A stretch of DNA of 64,000 bases from Channallabes apus. Lineage: Eukaryota > Chordata > Actinopteri > Siluriformes > Clariidae. The position numbers and the translations under genes were made by a program. Of the stretch, positions 24,270 through 35,757 are shown in pieces. Location of the stretch: NCBI GenBank assembly GCA_030522415.1, contig CM060107.1, positions 20,682,071 through 20,746,070 on the forward strand, in the 5' to 3' direction. How positions within the stretch are numbered: position 1 is the first letter of the stretch; each line of letters starts with the position of its first letter. Below the pieces are notes generated by a model. The model was given only the letters and a program-made list of their open reading frames with translations. It made no database searches and had not been told where the DNA came from.

Positions 24270-24361
24270 CTTTTTTTTTTTTTCTTTTTTTTTTTGACAT
24301 AATATGACAAAATTGGTACAGCATATAATATGGCACCTAAGACTTATGCACAGTCCTGTGT
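23497..24361. mobile_element. Inverted duplication of a DNA-transposon-like element
   Basis: The left arm (23497-23850) and right arm (24024-24361) are inverted copies. Paired landmarks include 'aaagtcttaggcaccatatt' near 23513 with its complement near 24338, and 'aaagttaccagaagaactca' near 23780 with its complement near 24090. In the right arm about 150 bp are replaced by a TA tract and T runs. 'cccaagacttttgcacagta' at 24010-24029 is a further inverted copy of the outer end, so the structure may be one element (23501-24031) followed by part of another in opposite orientation. Confidence 0.7.
24186..24295. repeat. (TA)n followed by poly-T
   Basis: About 28 TA units (24186-24242), then T runs broken by single C bases. 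It lies inside the right arm of the inverted duplication. Confidence 0.95.
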
Positions 24362-25480
24362 ATATAGCTATACTGTATATCCAATGAACGATTTGGTTTG
24401 CAAATCAGTGATGGAGCAACCCTGCTGTTCCCAAGGCCTGGAAAACTGTTTTGTCCATCTCAGATCTATCATTGTATTATGCAGACGTAAACGAAAGGCA
24501 GTTCTAAAAAGACAAGTCATATAAACAAAATGAAACAAACCAGAATATAAACTGTGTATATAATCCATACAAAATACTTCACTTCAAGCCTGAATTTCTA
24601 GGTATCTTGATGTCTCATTTATATCACTTCTGTCTCAGCCCATATGGAAAGCAGGCTGTTTGCATACAATTGAATCGTCCTGATGATATATCGGGCTTAT
24701 ATGCCAAGTGTCATGCTGAGTATACACGTACATACGCTAGAAGTGATGTGGCCAGAAATTTATATCACATATCCGTGTCTGTGTAGCAGAATGACTTTAT
24801 CTTCTATTTTTTTTTCATTTATTTTTGCTCCCTGTTATAGTAGCGTTAAAAGTAAGTGTGTGTGGTACCCACATATCCATGTAACTGTTTGTGGTGTACG
24901 TATTAGAATAGTGAAATCACTGTCTGGGGACATGTTATGCTTTGTGTCTTCATGAGAAAATATGAAAATGAATATGAAAAGCCATGTCTAGGAACCTTTT
25001 ATAAAGTTAATTTCTAAGAGATGAAAGCTTAAAAATATTGATGATCATTTGTTATCATGTGAATACAGCCAGCACTGAGAATTATCGAAATGTTTTTATT
25101 TTGTTCGAGTTAATAAACCTGTCGTTCTTCAGGGCAGCGATAGAGCAGGGCGCAAAGTCATTATCTTTTTCTATTCATACTTCATTGTAGCAAATATTTT
25201 GTCCCGCATCACCTCATCAGATGAGCGTGATTACTGATTGACTAGTGGCAGTGCTTTTATAGGCGAGATGAACCCGAGAGAGCGAAATTGATTATTGTGT
25301 TGGTATATATTTGTGTATTCGTTGCCATATGTGAAGTATTCTTTAGGTTTTTTTTTTGTAAATAATATCTAACGCAAGTTTTTTTTTTTTCCGGTAAATG
25401 TTTTTCATACCATTGTAATGACTTGGATGAAATCCATCCCTTATTTACCATACCCTACCATTTAATTTTTTTGTGATTGT
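24362..25480. other. No gene seen
   Basis: Unique AT-rich sequence; short frames only. Confidence 0.45.
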
Positions 25481-25771
25481 GCAACAAAACAGCTTTACAG
25501 CAATCCAGACATGGAAAGAAAGAAATCCTTGGGAGAAGACATGTTCAACAGCGAACATGTTCTGGGTGACACCAGACAGCGATGTTATAATCCATTACCG
25601 TATACAGCTGTAGAAGTGCAAGGGTAATGTTGACGTATGTTAAAGGGATATAGAATAATCTCTCTGAATATACTGTGTTGTGAATAAGAGTCTTGGGATG
25701 AACAGAGGACTGTCTTTAATATTACAGCAATTCTTAGAAGGTACAAGTCTAGATGAAATTATCCATTTCTG

Positions 25772-25807
25772 GGATGGTCTGCAGTTTTTGGGAAGTGCAG
25801 ACCATCC
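25772..25807. repeat. Perfect 12-bp inverted repeat (hairpin)
   Basis: GGATGGTCTGCA at 25772-25783 and its exact complement TGCAGACCATCC at 25796-25807 enclose a 12-nt loop. It lies in a stretch (about 25480-25960) that may be an old dispersed repeat, whose family I do not recognise. Confidence 0.6.
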
Positions 25808-26265
25808 ACAGCAGCAGAAAGTGAGTCACAAGCACAAGGCACTAGATAAAGAATCAGCTGCCTCGACTCATCTCGATGCTCTTCACCAGCAGAGATGTAT
25901 AGAGAAGGACAGAGACAGAAAAAGTGAACAGTGGTCTAAAGGGTGTAGATTGTGATCAGGGTGTAAGTGGGGACTGCGGCAGGTCTTTAGCTATGATGGC
26001 AGAACTAAAAGTAAAAGGCAGGCATCAGGGCATCCTGAAAGATCACCATTCTGACACTCCTTCTGACATCTTCACTAATACACACTGATCAGCCACAACA
26101 TCAACATATTAATATTGCTCATCAATCATATACCATTAAAGTGATGTCTGGATATTCTTCACCCAAAGCTCACTGCCATGATGGGAAGGCACCAAAACAT
26201 TCAGTTTGAATATAAAATGAAACATTTAGTCTTTACATGTCACAGTTAAAATCACAATCTCGATA

Positions 26266-26505
26266 TACACTACCAGTCAAAAGTTTGGACGCGACTTCTA
26301 ATTCCATAGTCTTTACTAATTTTTATTTCTTTCTACATTGTAAAACAATGCTGAATATAAATTATGCAGTAATCTTCTTTGAACAGTTGATGATATTGAG
26401 ATGTTTCAGCTACTTAACAGAGCCATTATACTTAACAGCCTTTATAACGGCTCTAATCTGAGGTTCTGGTTGTTAATTGGTGATTTCTGAGGCTGGTGAC
26501 TCTAA
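26266..26505 (-). pseudogene. Tc1/mariner transposase remnant, left part
   Basis: The end 'tacactaccagtcaaaagtt' is the common terminal motif of a teleost Tc1-type family. On the minus strand, pieces resemble the N-terminal DNA-binding part of Tc1-type transposases, such as the region around 'acatctcaatatcatcaact' (inverted repeat-binding helix) and a segment reading like LPASEI. Frameshifts and stops are present. A different transposon (26506-27075) interrupts it; the copy resumes at 27079. Confidence 0.6.
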
Positions 26506-27075
26506 TGGCGCTTTTCCACTGCATAGTACGACACGGCTCAGTTCTACTCACTTTTGGGGGGTTATCCACTGGGACCAGTAAACAGTACCTGGTCCTTTTT
26601 TCAGTACCACCTCGGCTGAGGTTCCAAGCGCGCAGAACCGTTACCAAAACGTGACGTGTAAACACGGCTGGTCACTGATTAGCCGGAGAAAATCGTCATT
26701 ACTGCGTCACTGAACTTGCGACACGAGACACAACAGAACCGCTATATTTAGAAACAGCCAGAGAAGGATCGCACGCACCTTTTTGTATTAACCGTCGGCC
26801 TCTTTTGAAACACACTCCTTCGTCTCGCTGTTAAAAACATCCACATGCCGAGAATGAAGAACACCATGCCGTCGATATGCTCCATTGTTGTGTGTTTGTT
26901 TGTGGCACGTTTACGATGACGTCATGGCAGTAGCGGCGCCGCGCTCGTGAATAATCCCGCCCACGCTAAAGTGTTACTACACTGCAGTGGAAGCGCAAAC
27001 CGAGCCAAACTGCGCCGAACCGAAGTGAGTTGAACTGAACCGTGTCGTGCCGTACTATGCAGTGGAAAAGAGGCA
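26506..27075. mobile_element. Non-autonomous DNA transposon (MITE), 570 bp, inserted in the Tc1 copy
   Basis: Terminal inverted repeats about 24 bp long: left TGGCGCTTTTCCACTGCATA, right end reads TGCCTCTTTTCCACTGCATA on the minus strand (18 of 20 identical). TAA direct repeats flank it (26503-26505 and 27076-27078), which would fit the TWA target of PIF/Harbinger elements; a small offset leaves the exact duplication open. The interior is CpG-rich compared with its surroundings and has no transposase frame. Confidence 0.75.
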
Positions 27076-27078
27076 TAA

Positions 27079-27240
27079 ATGAACTTCTCCTCTGCAGCAG
27101 AGGTAGGTTTTGGTCTTACTTTGTCGTAAAATGTGCCAGTGTCATTCTAGAATGTCGAAAATTTATCACTAAACAAAAAACTTGTGCAAAACTGGTACTT
27201 TTAACTAGTACTGCGTGTCAAAATAAGTGCAGTGTGATTT
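27079..27240 (-). pseudogene. Tc1/mariner transposase remnant, right part
   Basis: 'gaacttctcctctgcagcag' continues the transposase-coding sequence left off at 26505, reading on the minus strand as LLQRRS-like residues before LPASEI. It decays into unmatched sequence by about 27240. Confidence 0.5.
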
Positions 27241-28960
27241 TCTTTTTTTAATCAAATCATGCCCTATTTTCAGCCTTGAATTAATGATCAAGGCTCAAAA
27301 CACTAATCAGAAGGGATGACCTCTGCCTCATTTTCCATTTTCTCTTGCTCATTAATTTATTGTCGTTCGGGAAGAAAAGAACTTTCTCAAAGATCTTTAT
27401 CAGTAGAAGATCAGTAATTGTCCAACCTGCTCATCAAAGGCTGCTATCCGCTCGTGACTCTTCAAATTTCTCTTTTGTGTCCGAGCCACCTAAAGGTAAA
27501 AGACATGTCATATAGAGAAAAGGCTGGCTGGGGGACCTCAATTGATCCATCACTCCTTTGCTTCTCTCTTTTTGTCTGGACATATAATTGCATTCTGTCA
27601 TACTGCCACCCGTGACACTTGGTGATCTCAGTGAGCGATTAAGAGTGTCTGGACTCGGGGCCAGAGCGGTGGCTCGTGCACCATTGATTATGTAAGCCTG
27701 TTGATAATGGCTCAGTCTATAATGCTGATTACAGGGACTAACAAGGTTTCAGATTTTTTTCAAAATGCTTTATGCAGTTATGAGCAGCAAACATCCCCAG
27801 CAATGCATGATGGTACAGTCCATCAAACCTAACTGAACGCTGACCCATTGTCTGTTACTTTATATTTCTCAAATTTTATACTTCTCAGCATTAAGTAGAG
27901 CGCAAATTTGTTTAGGGATTTCTCTTTCCCGGTTGACCGTGCACCTTGTGTGCATGTGTGCTTTGAGTCGGGGTAAAGGAATCAGGTGGAAGAGTACGTA
28001 GAATAGTTTTCTAAAAATAAGCACGCTTCATCCCGCTGTGTACTTTAGATTAAGAGACTGGATTAGATTTGTCTCGTCACTCACTGTTTAGAGATTATTC
28101 TCCGAGTGTTGTGTTGGTGTGCTTGTCGATTGGTGCGCTACATGCCTCCTGTTTCCATGCAGAAAATCCAGTATGAAGAGCTCGGCTCCATTTACTGCCT
28201 TATGACTCAAACGAGTGCATGCTGAGCTATGTTAATGTGGAGTCAACTCTTTTTGTAGTTTCTGGTAAAGTTCTTCTCACACTTTGACAGGTGAAAATAA
28301 AATGTGCTCCGACTAGCAACCTCCGGTTCAGTAAGCAAAAGGCGCAAACAACAGATGTGGACCACCAGCTTCCAATCAGTCAGTGCGACGAGACGTCCTT
28401 GTTGCTTGTCAGTCTTAATCACACAGAACAAATGTCATAAACCTGTGTTTTATATTCAGTTTTATAGCATAGTGCTCAGAAATTGATAGGAGGACAGATG
28501 TATTTTTTATGAAGAATCGGTGAACAGGGATAGAGAGTTCCTGGCTGATTGACACCACATGTCCTTCAGGGCTTGCCATAACACTTGCTTGAAAATTCCT
28601 CTGTCATTACTATAACACCTGGTACAGGGCAGATGATGATCTCGATTCTCTCAGGTTAGTTGTGATATGCTCCAGACCATGATGGAGTGTTGCGCTGTCA
28701 ATTCTCCAACTCTCTAGCTCTTGCATAGAGCCACCTCTTCCCATGGTACTGCATTTATTTTTAATGAATGAGATCTTCCTTATTTCTCAGGTTCTGCTTC
28801 ATTCTGCCAGGCTGTGATTCAGAAGTAGGGCTCACTAGAGCATGAGGCAGTGAATTTAAATACATTATACTGTATGCATCACACACACATGTTAATAGTT
28901 TTATCTTTAATTTTTATTCCATTGGCTTCAACTGTAGCTAAAAGACAGTATGCCTAACCA
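27241..28960. other. No gene seen
   Basis: Unique sequence. The part at about 27600-27800 has a more balanced base composition and several homeodomain-type cores, but no firm feature can be called. Confidence 0.4.
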
Positions 28961-28967
28961 CAACCTA

Positions 28968-29043
28968 CCAGCAGTGCGGGGATTTGAGCCCATGAGCTCC
29001 AGTGAAGTCCAGTAATTTAACCCCTGAACTACCATTGGTCCCA
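28968..29043 (-). repeat. tRNA-like SINE head fragment
   Basis: The plus strand 'gcggggatttgagcccatga' and 'taacccctgaactaccattg' is the complement of a SINE-A/C type head with degraded A and B boxes. The body is missing. Confidence 0.45.
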
Positions 29044-29599
29044 GTACACTATAAGCAATTAAAAGATGTAAAAAAAATTATCTCAACAATGGCCTCATAG
29101 GTAGAAGTGGCCAATTAGATGTTGCACCCAAGAGACAAAAACAGAGAGATAATACATTTCCAATAGCTTTCATTAGGTCTCTATTAAAAGTCTTAACCTG
29201 CAGTGGAGACAAATCAGCTGTATTGGATTTGCAAATTAAAACTATTTTACTCCAGAAGCAGCACTGCACACAGGGCATTGTGATCATGTTGACCATTGAT
29301 TTCTGTGTTTTCTTCACAGGTTCAGTAAGTAACATGTAATTACCTGTTAACCGAATATCCATGCATTAGCTTTGTTGACTATCCAGATAATACAATTACA
29401 GCAGGTGGGTGGTATACCCCTAAAATTAACCTAACCTACAATATGCAACCCTAATCTCATTCTCACTATTTTTTTTTATTAACTTTTTATTTATTTGGTA
29501 TTTTGGTCCGTCTACATGCGATCCAGCACATCAGGCAACAGATACTTCCCACCCTACAGATACTGTATATCCTCTGTTTCTGTGGCAGTTACTTACTGT

Positions 29600-29770
29600 A
29601 GGGGTTGCCAGCCCAACACCCGTTTGTCATTCACACACTTAGGGCAATTTGGATAGGCCAGTTAGCCTAACCTGCATGTCTTTGTACTATGAGAGGAAAG
29701 CGGAGTACCTGGTGGAAATCCACCAAGGATGGGGAGGTTCAAGTTGACAATACTAACCACTACACCAACT
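29600..29770 (-). repeat. SINE-B fragment
   Basis: 'gttagcctaacctgcatgtc' and 'actaaccactacaccaact' are the complement of SINE-B body and head; tail absent. Confidence 0.65.
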
Positions 29771-30120
29771 CAATATATCTAACCCAAACCTCAATAGTTC
29801 TAAACCTAATCATACCAGACCTAAACCTTACCATCAACCTCAGTAATACTACCTCATGATCACCAATTCATACCTTATTATACCAAGCTCTAACCTCAGT
29901 AATGATGTCTTCACTATACGCAAGCCTAACCTTAACCTTATTAATTTTATCTTCACTATATTCAACCCTTATTTTAGCCTCACACTTACTGTTATCCTCA
30001 ACCTCACTATAAACTATTATACTGTATACTTAAATTTCATTTTCCCATGCCTTACCTCATTATACTTAAGGCTAAACCCAATCTTAACCTCAGTATCCCT
30101 CATCCAAATTTTTAGACTTA

Positions 30121-30893
30121 AAAAGTCCCACCTGTGCTCCAGGATACTGGAAACCCTTTACCACTGTGCCATTGAGAGCATCCTCACAAACATCATCTGA
30201 GTGTGGTACAGCAACTGCATGGCTCAGGACTGTTAAAAGCCCTTCAGAGGATGGTGAAAACTGCCCAATGAATCATTGGCACCAAGCTACCCACTTTGGA
30301 GAATTTTACAAGAAACGCTGTCTGCAAAGAGTGAGAGGCATTACCAGTGATTCCCCAATCATGGACTGTTTGCTCTTCTGCCATCGGGCAGGTGATGCAG
30401 GTGCCTCAGAGCCCGCACCAACAGACTGAAAAATAGCTTTTTCCTTACCGCACTGAACTGCTGATCATGGAGTGGTATCTACTGTAATACACTACCGCAC
30501 TGTCACTTTCTGTCTATATTGCACTGCTTCGTCCACTATGCATCTTTGCATCATCTACCAACTTATGCTCATCATTGCACTACTGTTGGTTTCACCCGTA
30601 TTTATACTGTATATAATGTATCATTTAGAACTCTTACTTTAGTACATTTTTGACCACTCTACCCACCTCTGCTATCTACTGCAAAATGTTTGCACAGTTT
30701 ATCAATGTTTGATACTGGATATCACTATGTACATAGTCCATCTTTATTACCTACTGGATCTTCTGTTTATTTTAATGCATTGTAATTTATTGTAAATAAG
30801 CCACTTATTCACTTCTGGTGGAATGCCAACTGCATTTAATTGGCTCCGTTCATGTACAATGACCATAAAACTTAATCTAATCTAATCTAATCA
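30121..30893 (+). pseudogene. CR1/L2-superfamily LINE, 5'-truncated, reverse transcriptase C-terminus
   Basis: Three reading frames in turn give typical post-palm residues of fish CR1/L2-type LINEs: LYHCAIESILTN and VWYSNC (30154-30220), ALQRMVKTAQ then IIGTKLPTLE (about 30240-30300), KKRCLQRVRGITSD, and LLPSGR followed by RARTNRLKNSFF (about 30380-30440). Stops and frameshifts break it. After a 3' UTR the copy ends 'tgcaactgcatttaattggc'-like and then tandem TCTAA units (30868-30893), the usual microsatellite tail. It cuts through the C-rich array. Confidence 0.8.
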
Positions 30894-30970
30894 TTCAATC
30901 ATCCTGTCATTCAAGATAATTCTGACTATACGCAACCCAAACCCGACATCATTCTACCCAGACTTATGAA

Positions 30971-32080
30971 ATTTTGTTACCTGTATTTCAAGACATATGC
31001 AGTTGGCATTTTCTATAAAAAATGCTGTAATATATTACCAACATTGTTGGCTACTTTAACATAATACTATAATAGTATCTTTATTAAACTCTGCAGATAA
31101 AAGCCTGCCGCTGAATGGGATTGGTACGGCACATGATTACTGCAGTGTGTGCCACAGGGGTAGTGGTGCCAGATGTTTTTTAGGGTAGTTTTTCATATAC
31201 GTTTTTGCTTTTTGGGAGCAGAGTGCATGTTTTTAAAGGTTTAGGGAATCTTTTCAAAGTTGTCAGTTATAGACAGACATAAATGCATGCATACACATTC
31301 ACAAATTCACCATTCAGCTTGCTGTTTACCTGCTGTCAAGTTGTCACCATGCTGAAAAGCAGCCTTTTTTTTGGTCTGAGCAACTTTGTTGAGCTTTCAT
31401 TACAGAACATCAGCTTCTCTCCCTCTGGGAAATGCTGCTCTCGTTTCAACCCCTGCTTCTCAAGGAAATTTCAGAGGTGCTTCTTCCAGGCAGGATAGCG
31501 TTTCACTCTTCTTTCTGGTTTCTGATTTATTGGTCATAACTACGTCAAATCTGTGCAAAGCCAGGATCCTTTTGTCATTTCCAAAAGGGGTTAAATTGTT
31601 ATGTTGATGATGAGTGCAGACTCATCTAATCAGAGAGCTGTATTTAGGTCACGGCAGTATGTTGCTATGGCGTGGCTGACTGCCAAATTATGCTGTAATC
31701 CACTGAAAGTGAATCTGAGAGCAAATAGAGCTCAGGATGCTGGGGATTATGCACTTATAAATTCTTTAAATTGCATGATATTGAGGGGGGAAAAAACTTT
31801 TCTGAATTGGTCAGATCGTTTCGATAATAATGTAGGCTTTACACATTACCTGACCCTACTGTACATTCACAGTAACAATTTATCTAATTATGCAAGTGCG
31901 TAACAGGACAAGTGACAAACAACTCTCATAAACAGTTGCATAACGTTTCTACTCGCACATTTAGTTTTTACCTGCAGTTGGCGTATCTTATTCCTATTTT
32001 AACTTGCCCCATCATTTTATCATGTATGACCTCCTATTAAATGTGATTAAAAATAAAATATGAAAGAAGTGGCACAGATG
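30971..32080. other. No gene seen
   Basis: Unique sequence; frames of 71-100 codons without domains. Confidence 0.45.
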
Positions 32081-32450
32081 ATCCCGAGTGGCGCAGCGGT
32101 AAAGTGTCCGTTTCGCCACCATCATCCCGTGTGAAGCCGCGAGCCTCTAGAACAGATTGGCTGTTCTCTCTCTCAGGGGGGGGAGGGATGGCATACGCAC
32201 ACTCTCACATCAATCACAGTGACACTAGACAAGCGAAAGGGGCAGATAGCACTTTCCACTTTGGTGGGGTGTATTGCGCAAGCAGCAGTTCGAAAGGATG
32301 CGGTCAGCTGGTGTCGCATGTCTCGGAGGAAGCATCTGGTAGTCTTTGGCCTCCCTGGTTGATAGTTGTCACCTTGATAGGAGAGTGCCCTAACAGTGAC
32401 CGGCAGGAATTTGCTACGACTAAATTAGGGAGAAAATCTGGGGGTTTTTT
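32081..32450 (+). repeat. SINE-D, full length
   Basis: The head has a perfect A box TGGCGCAGCGG (32089-32099). Further along are 'cagttcgaaaggatgcggtc' and 'catgtctcggaggaagcatc', known modules of this teleost tRNA-derived SINE. A G run sits at 32175-32185. No target duplication is visible. Confidence 0.8.
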
Positions 32451-32696
32451 TCTATGAAACTAACGTGAACTTACTGTGAAGCTTGTATGAAGACTAGGAT
32501 GTGAGACGCAACACAAATAAACAAGGATCACATCATTTTCTAGTAATAACAACTTAATTTCAAACAAAGTAACTCTGTTTTTAACTTTTTTTAAATTTTT
32601 AGATAGTTTACTATATTTATCCCCCAGAGTCTGCTTCAGCTGAAATACATCTCAGATACTGTAATATAGTTATTATTCCTTAAATCTCTTTATTTT

Positions 32697-32972
32697 GGCC
32701 TCCGAGTGGCGCAGTGGTAAAGTGCTCGTCCTATCATCTGGAGCTCGCGAGTTCGATTGATGCTGTAACCTCTCGCAGCCGGAGGTCTAGAGATAGCTGA
32801 TTTGCCGAGCTCTCTCACAGGGGAGGGACGAGAGGTACTTAATGACGGCTCTACAGCCAATCAAGGGTCGTCTGTGAGCTCGTCCTCTGAGTGTGTTACG
32901 CTGCTCCTAACGGTGTGTGAGCAAGCAGTTTGAAAAGATGCGGTCGGGGGGGGGGTACATGAAAAAATTTTT
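32697..32972 (+). repeat. SINE-D, 3'-shortened, with 10-bp target duplication
   Basis: A box TGGCGCAGTGG at 32707-32717, B-box-like GAGTTCGATTG near 32749, and 'tttgaaaagatgcggtcggg' near the end. Perfect 10-bp direct repeats TCTTTATTTT flank it at 32687-32696 and 32973-32982. It lies 250 bp from another copy in the same orientation. Confidence 0.85.
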
Positions 32973-33131
32973 TCTTTATTTTAATCCTCCTCCTTCAATT
33001 TCTATGTAAAAGGAACCTCCAGAGAACATAGGAGCTAAACAAGACAGAGGAGTGGCTCTTCACACAAGGAGAAAAAAATCTAAGGAGAAAAAGCTAGCAA
33101 TGTTTTTTTCCCTTGTGGTTTAGTTTGTACC

Positions 33132-33133
<2 letters not shown>

Positions 33134-33164
<31 letters not shown>
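33134..33164. repeat. (AC)n microsatellite
   Basis: About 15 AC units. Confidence 0.95.
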
Positions 33165-33168
<4 letters not shown>

Positions 33169-33492
33169 GACCAACCTGAATATCTAAAAGTGACTAAAAG
33201 GTGCATTTTTAAAAACAATTTTTGAAAGCAAAATGCTGGACAGTGAATGTCCACAGATCACCGCAGTAGCAGTTACTACACCCACAAGTGTCAAACTTCA
33301 AGTGATTTTTCTACCTGTTAGGGCAAACGTTGAGAAAGGTACTGTACTGTATAGCATTACGATGCCAAAAAAAGTATATACAGGTATTACATTTATTTAA
33401 CTAAAAGTCTAAAATGTGATAAGTAATTAAAGGCAGTCTATCAGAATGTGGTAACTAATTAGTAACTATAAATGTGCATGTGTAAGATGTGT

Positions 33493-33878
33493 GTTTGTGC
33501 ACACTGTTTGTATCTCTTTATGGGGATCAAATGTCCCCTAGTGTCATGTTATCACTTTTTTTCAGAAACACCCCATAGAATATATACAGTATATTGCTCA
33601 TCTCCTGCCCTATTCATTTCCCACAGCAAAGTCATGGCCACCTTCAGCCATCCGCCTTTATGCTGACAAGCCACATTTCCTTTATTAATGGCTATAAATG
33701 GTAAAGATGGAGAAGTCATATGGGTTACACCTAACCAAGAACAATTGCAAATACAGTATTTATACATTAACGATTTTAGATCATTGCCTGAAGTGGGCCT
33801 GTGTTGACTAGATCAGTCAGTTAGATGTTTGTGCATGCTGTTTTAGTCTCTTTATGGGCATCAGATGTTCCCTAGTGA
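33493..33878 (+). repeat. Duplicated segment, copy 1 (copy 2 at 35469-35757)
   Basis: A stretch of about 280 bp here matches 35469-35757 in the same orientation; shared landmarks are 'agcaaagtcatggccacctt', 'gctgacaagccacatttcct', 'cctttattaatggctataaa' and 'tcattgcctgaagtgggcct'. Inside copy 1, the opening 50 bp ('tttgtgcacactgtttgtat') recurs at 33828-33878, 335 bp on, so the unit is at least partly tandem. No coding frame is conserved. Confidence 0.7.
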
Positions 33879-35468
33879 ATAGGTGTGGTGACATTTTGGA
33901 GTTTTCTTTCTTTTCTTTCTTTTTTTTTTTATATTTCAATTATTCTTTTTTTTATTCTTTTTTTTATTCGTTTCTTTATTGATTTTTCAAATACTGTAGT
34001 AACTTGGGTTATGGATATATATATATTCGTGCAATAATAATGTCAGGTACTGTCCATAGCCATGCATTCAGGTATATGGAAAGTATAACAATTAACCAAT
34101 GGATCCACCACTTGGTGGTCCTTGTTTACTGAGTTACTAACTAGACGTACCATCAGTCAAAACCTGTTGGGAAGGATTATTATTTTTTTTTTTTGGTAGT
34201 GAGGGAGTGTTAACCCAATGTCTGGCTTTGTTTGTATAGCATCTTACATTGTCTCCACCCATATCGTCTCAATTGCAAGAATTGCTTCTTGATCAATATG
34301 AGAGCTCTTAAGTGAATTCTGAACTTCAGTGACTGCTTAATAACACATTGATTTTTTTTTCTCTACTGCTAAAAAGGACATTCAGCTCTAGTGAATAGAA
34401 CTGTCACATATTCATAAATGTAGAAGAGAAAAAGAAAAAAAAAAGCATGAAAAGGAATGAAACCATCACAAGACTCTCCAACTGTATCCAGACTGCTCAG
34501 GTATTATTGGTAGCTTATTTTCAACTCAATCCAGTGATTTGCTTTTGAAATGTAATGCATTTCGTATTGACTGTGTAGTAGAATCTGAGCTACTGTATAC
34601 GGCCGGTGAAAATATTGATATATTTATTGATTGTGAATATTTGAAACAGTGTTCATTCTATATATACAGTATATCATATATGGCAGCAGTATACTGTAAT
34701 GCATTGCTCCAATCTGTATCCGTGCGTCACACATGCACACTTGTATCTGTATTTATATTCGGATTCGACCCAAAAGTGGGCATAGCCTAAATACCTCTGG
34801 TCTAAATACTGGCTTCTCATCCTCAGCTCTATCACTCACTCTCAATTAGGGGCTTAACTTAGAAAAATATCCGTGTAACTGTTTCATAAATCATGCTGGT
34901 TTGTACAATATATTCAAATTATTACACTAATTATTTTTGTTTACAGCACATCATGCTTTTAAAAAAAACAAACAATAAATCCAAGTAGAAAATTAGTGGG
35001 TACCCTTGATTGAAAGCGCTGTGCCTTAACCAGGCAGATGTGTTTCATGTTAGTGTCTCTTCTGCTAACAAGATCTTTACATTCCAAATAATGTGTTCAT
35101 GATTGGTTACATATACTGTATAACATATGAATATTTAACACGGAGTTAACATGTTAAGAGTTTCTATACAGTACACATGGAACAGCAGCCACACCTAAAG
35201 TATTCTCACTAACCTACTGTTCTGATTTGGTTGCTTTTCTAATCAGTTATATGATGCTGGTGGTAGTGTGAGTACTGCAGTAGGCAGATCTGGATAAGGG
35301 TTCAGGATTTTTTTGTCAAAAGGGCGTGAATTAAGTACAATCTGTGTTAAACACAGAGGCTGAATTGGTCTCCAGTGTGGCTCTACTAAAGACAAGGACA
35401 AGCTGAACATGTGACCCTGAACTACTAGTGAATGTACTGTACAGTATTACACAGAACCTGTCACGCCC
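33879..35468. other. No gene seen
   Basis: AT-rich sequence with T-rich tracts at 33900-33975 and 34170-34200 and a short TA tract near 34020. Nothing else recognised. Confidence 0.45.
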
Positions 35469-35757
35469 ACTGCTCCTATCTCTTTATCACTTTATTTCAG
35501 AAACACACCACACAGTATATACATTCCTCCTCGTCTCATGCGCTATTCATTCTCACGGCAAAGTCATGAGCACCTTCAGCCTTTTTGCTGACAAGCCACG
35601 GTGCCTTTATTAATAGCGATAGATTGGGAAGATGGTGATGTCATGTGGGTTATGACCGAGCAATTCTAACTGCAAATATTTGCATTAATGATTTCACCTC
35701 ATTGCCTGCAGTGGGCCTGTGTGTTGACTATGTCGGTCAGTCAGATGGAGTGGCTAG
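35469..35757 (+). repeat. Duplicated segment, copy 2
   Basis: 'ggcaaagtcatgagcacctt', 'gctgacaagccacggtgcct', 'cctttattaatagcgataga' and 'tcattgcctgcagtgggcct' align in order with copy 1 at 33493-33830. Confidence 0.7.

Larger units (their letters stand above)
29400..30970. repeat. Degenerate C-rich, G-poor array (CTAACC-like), interrupted twice
   Basis: Segments 29400-29465, 29771-30120 and 30894-30970 are made of loose variants of 'cctaacctta' and 'ctaaacctca' with almost no G on the plus strand. A SINE-B fragment (29600-29770) and a LINE (30121-30893) break it up. 'cactatacgcaa' occurs at about 29911 and a near copy 'gactatacgcaac' at 30926, on both sides of the LINE, showing that they belong together. 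Confidence 0.55.
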
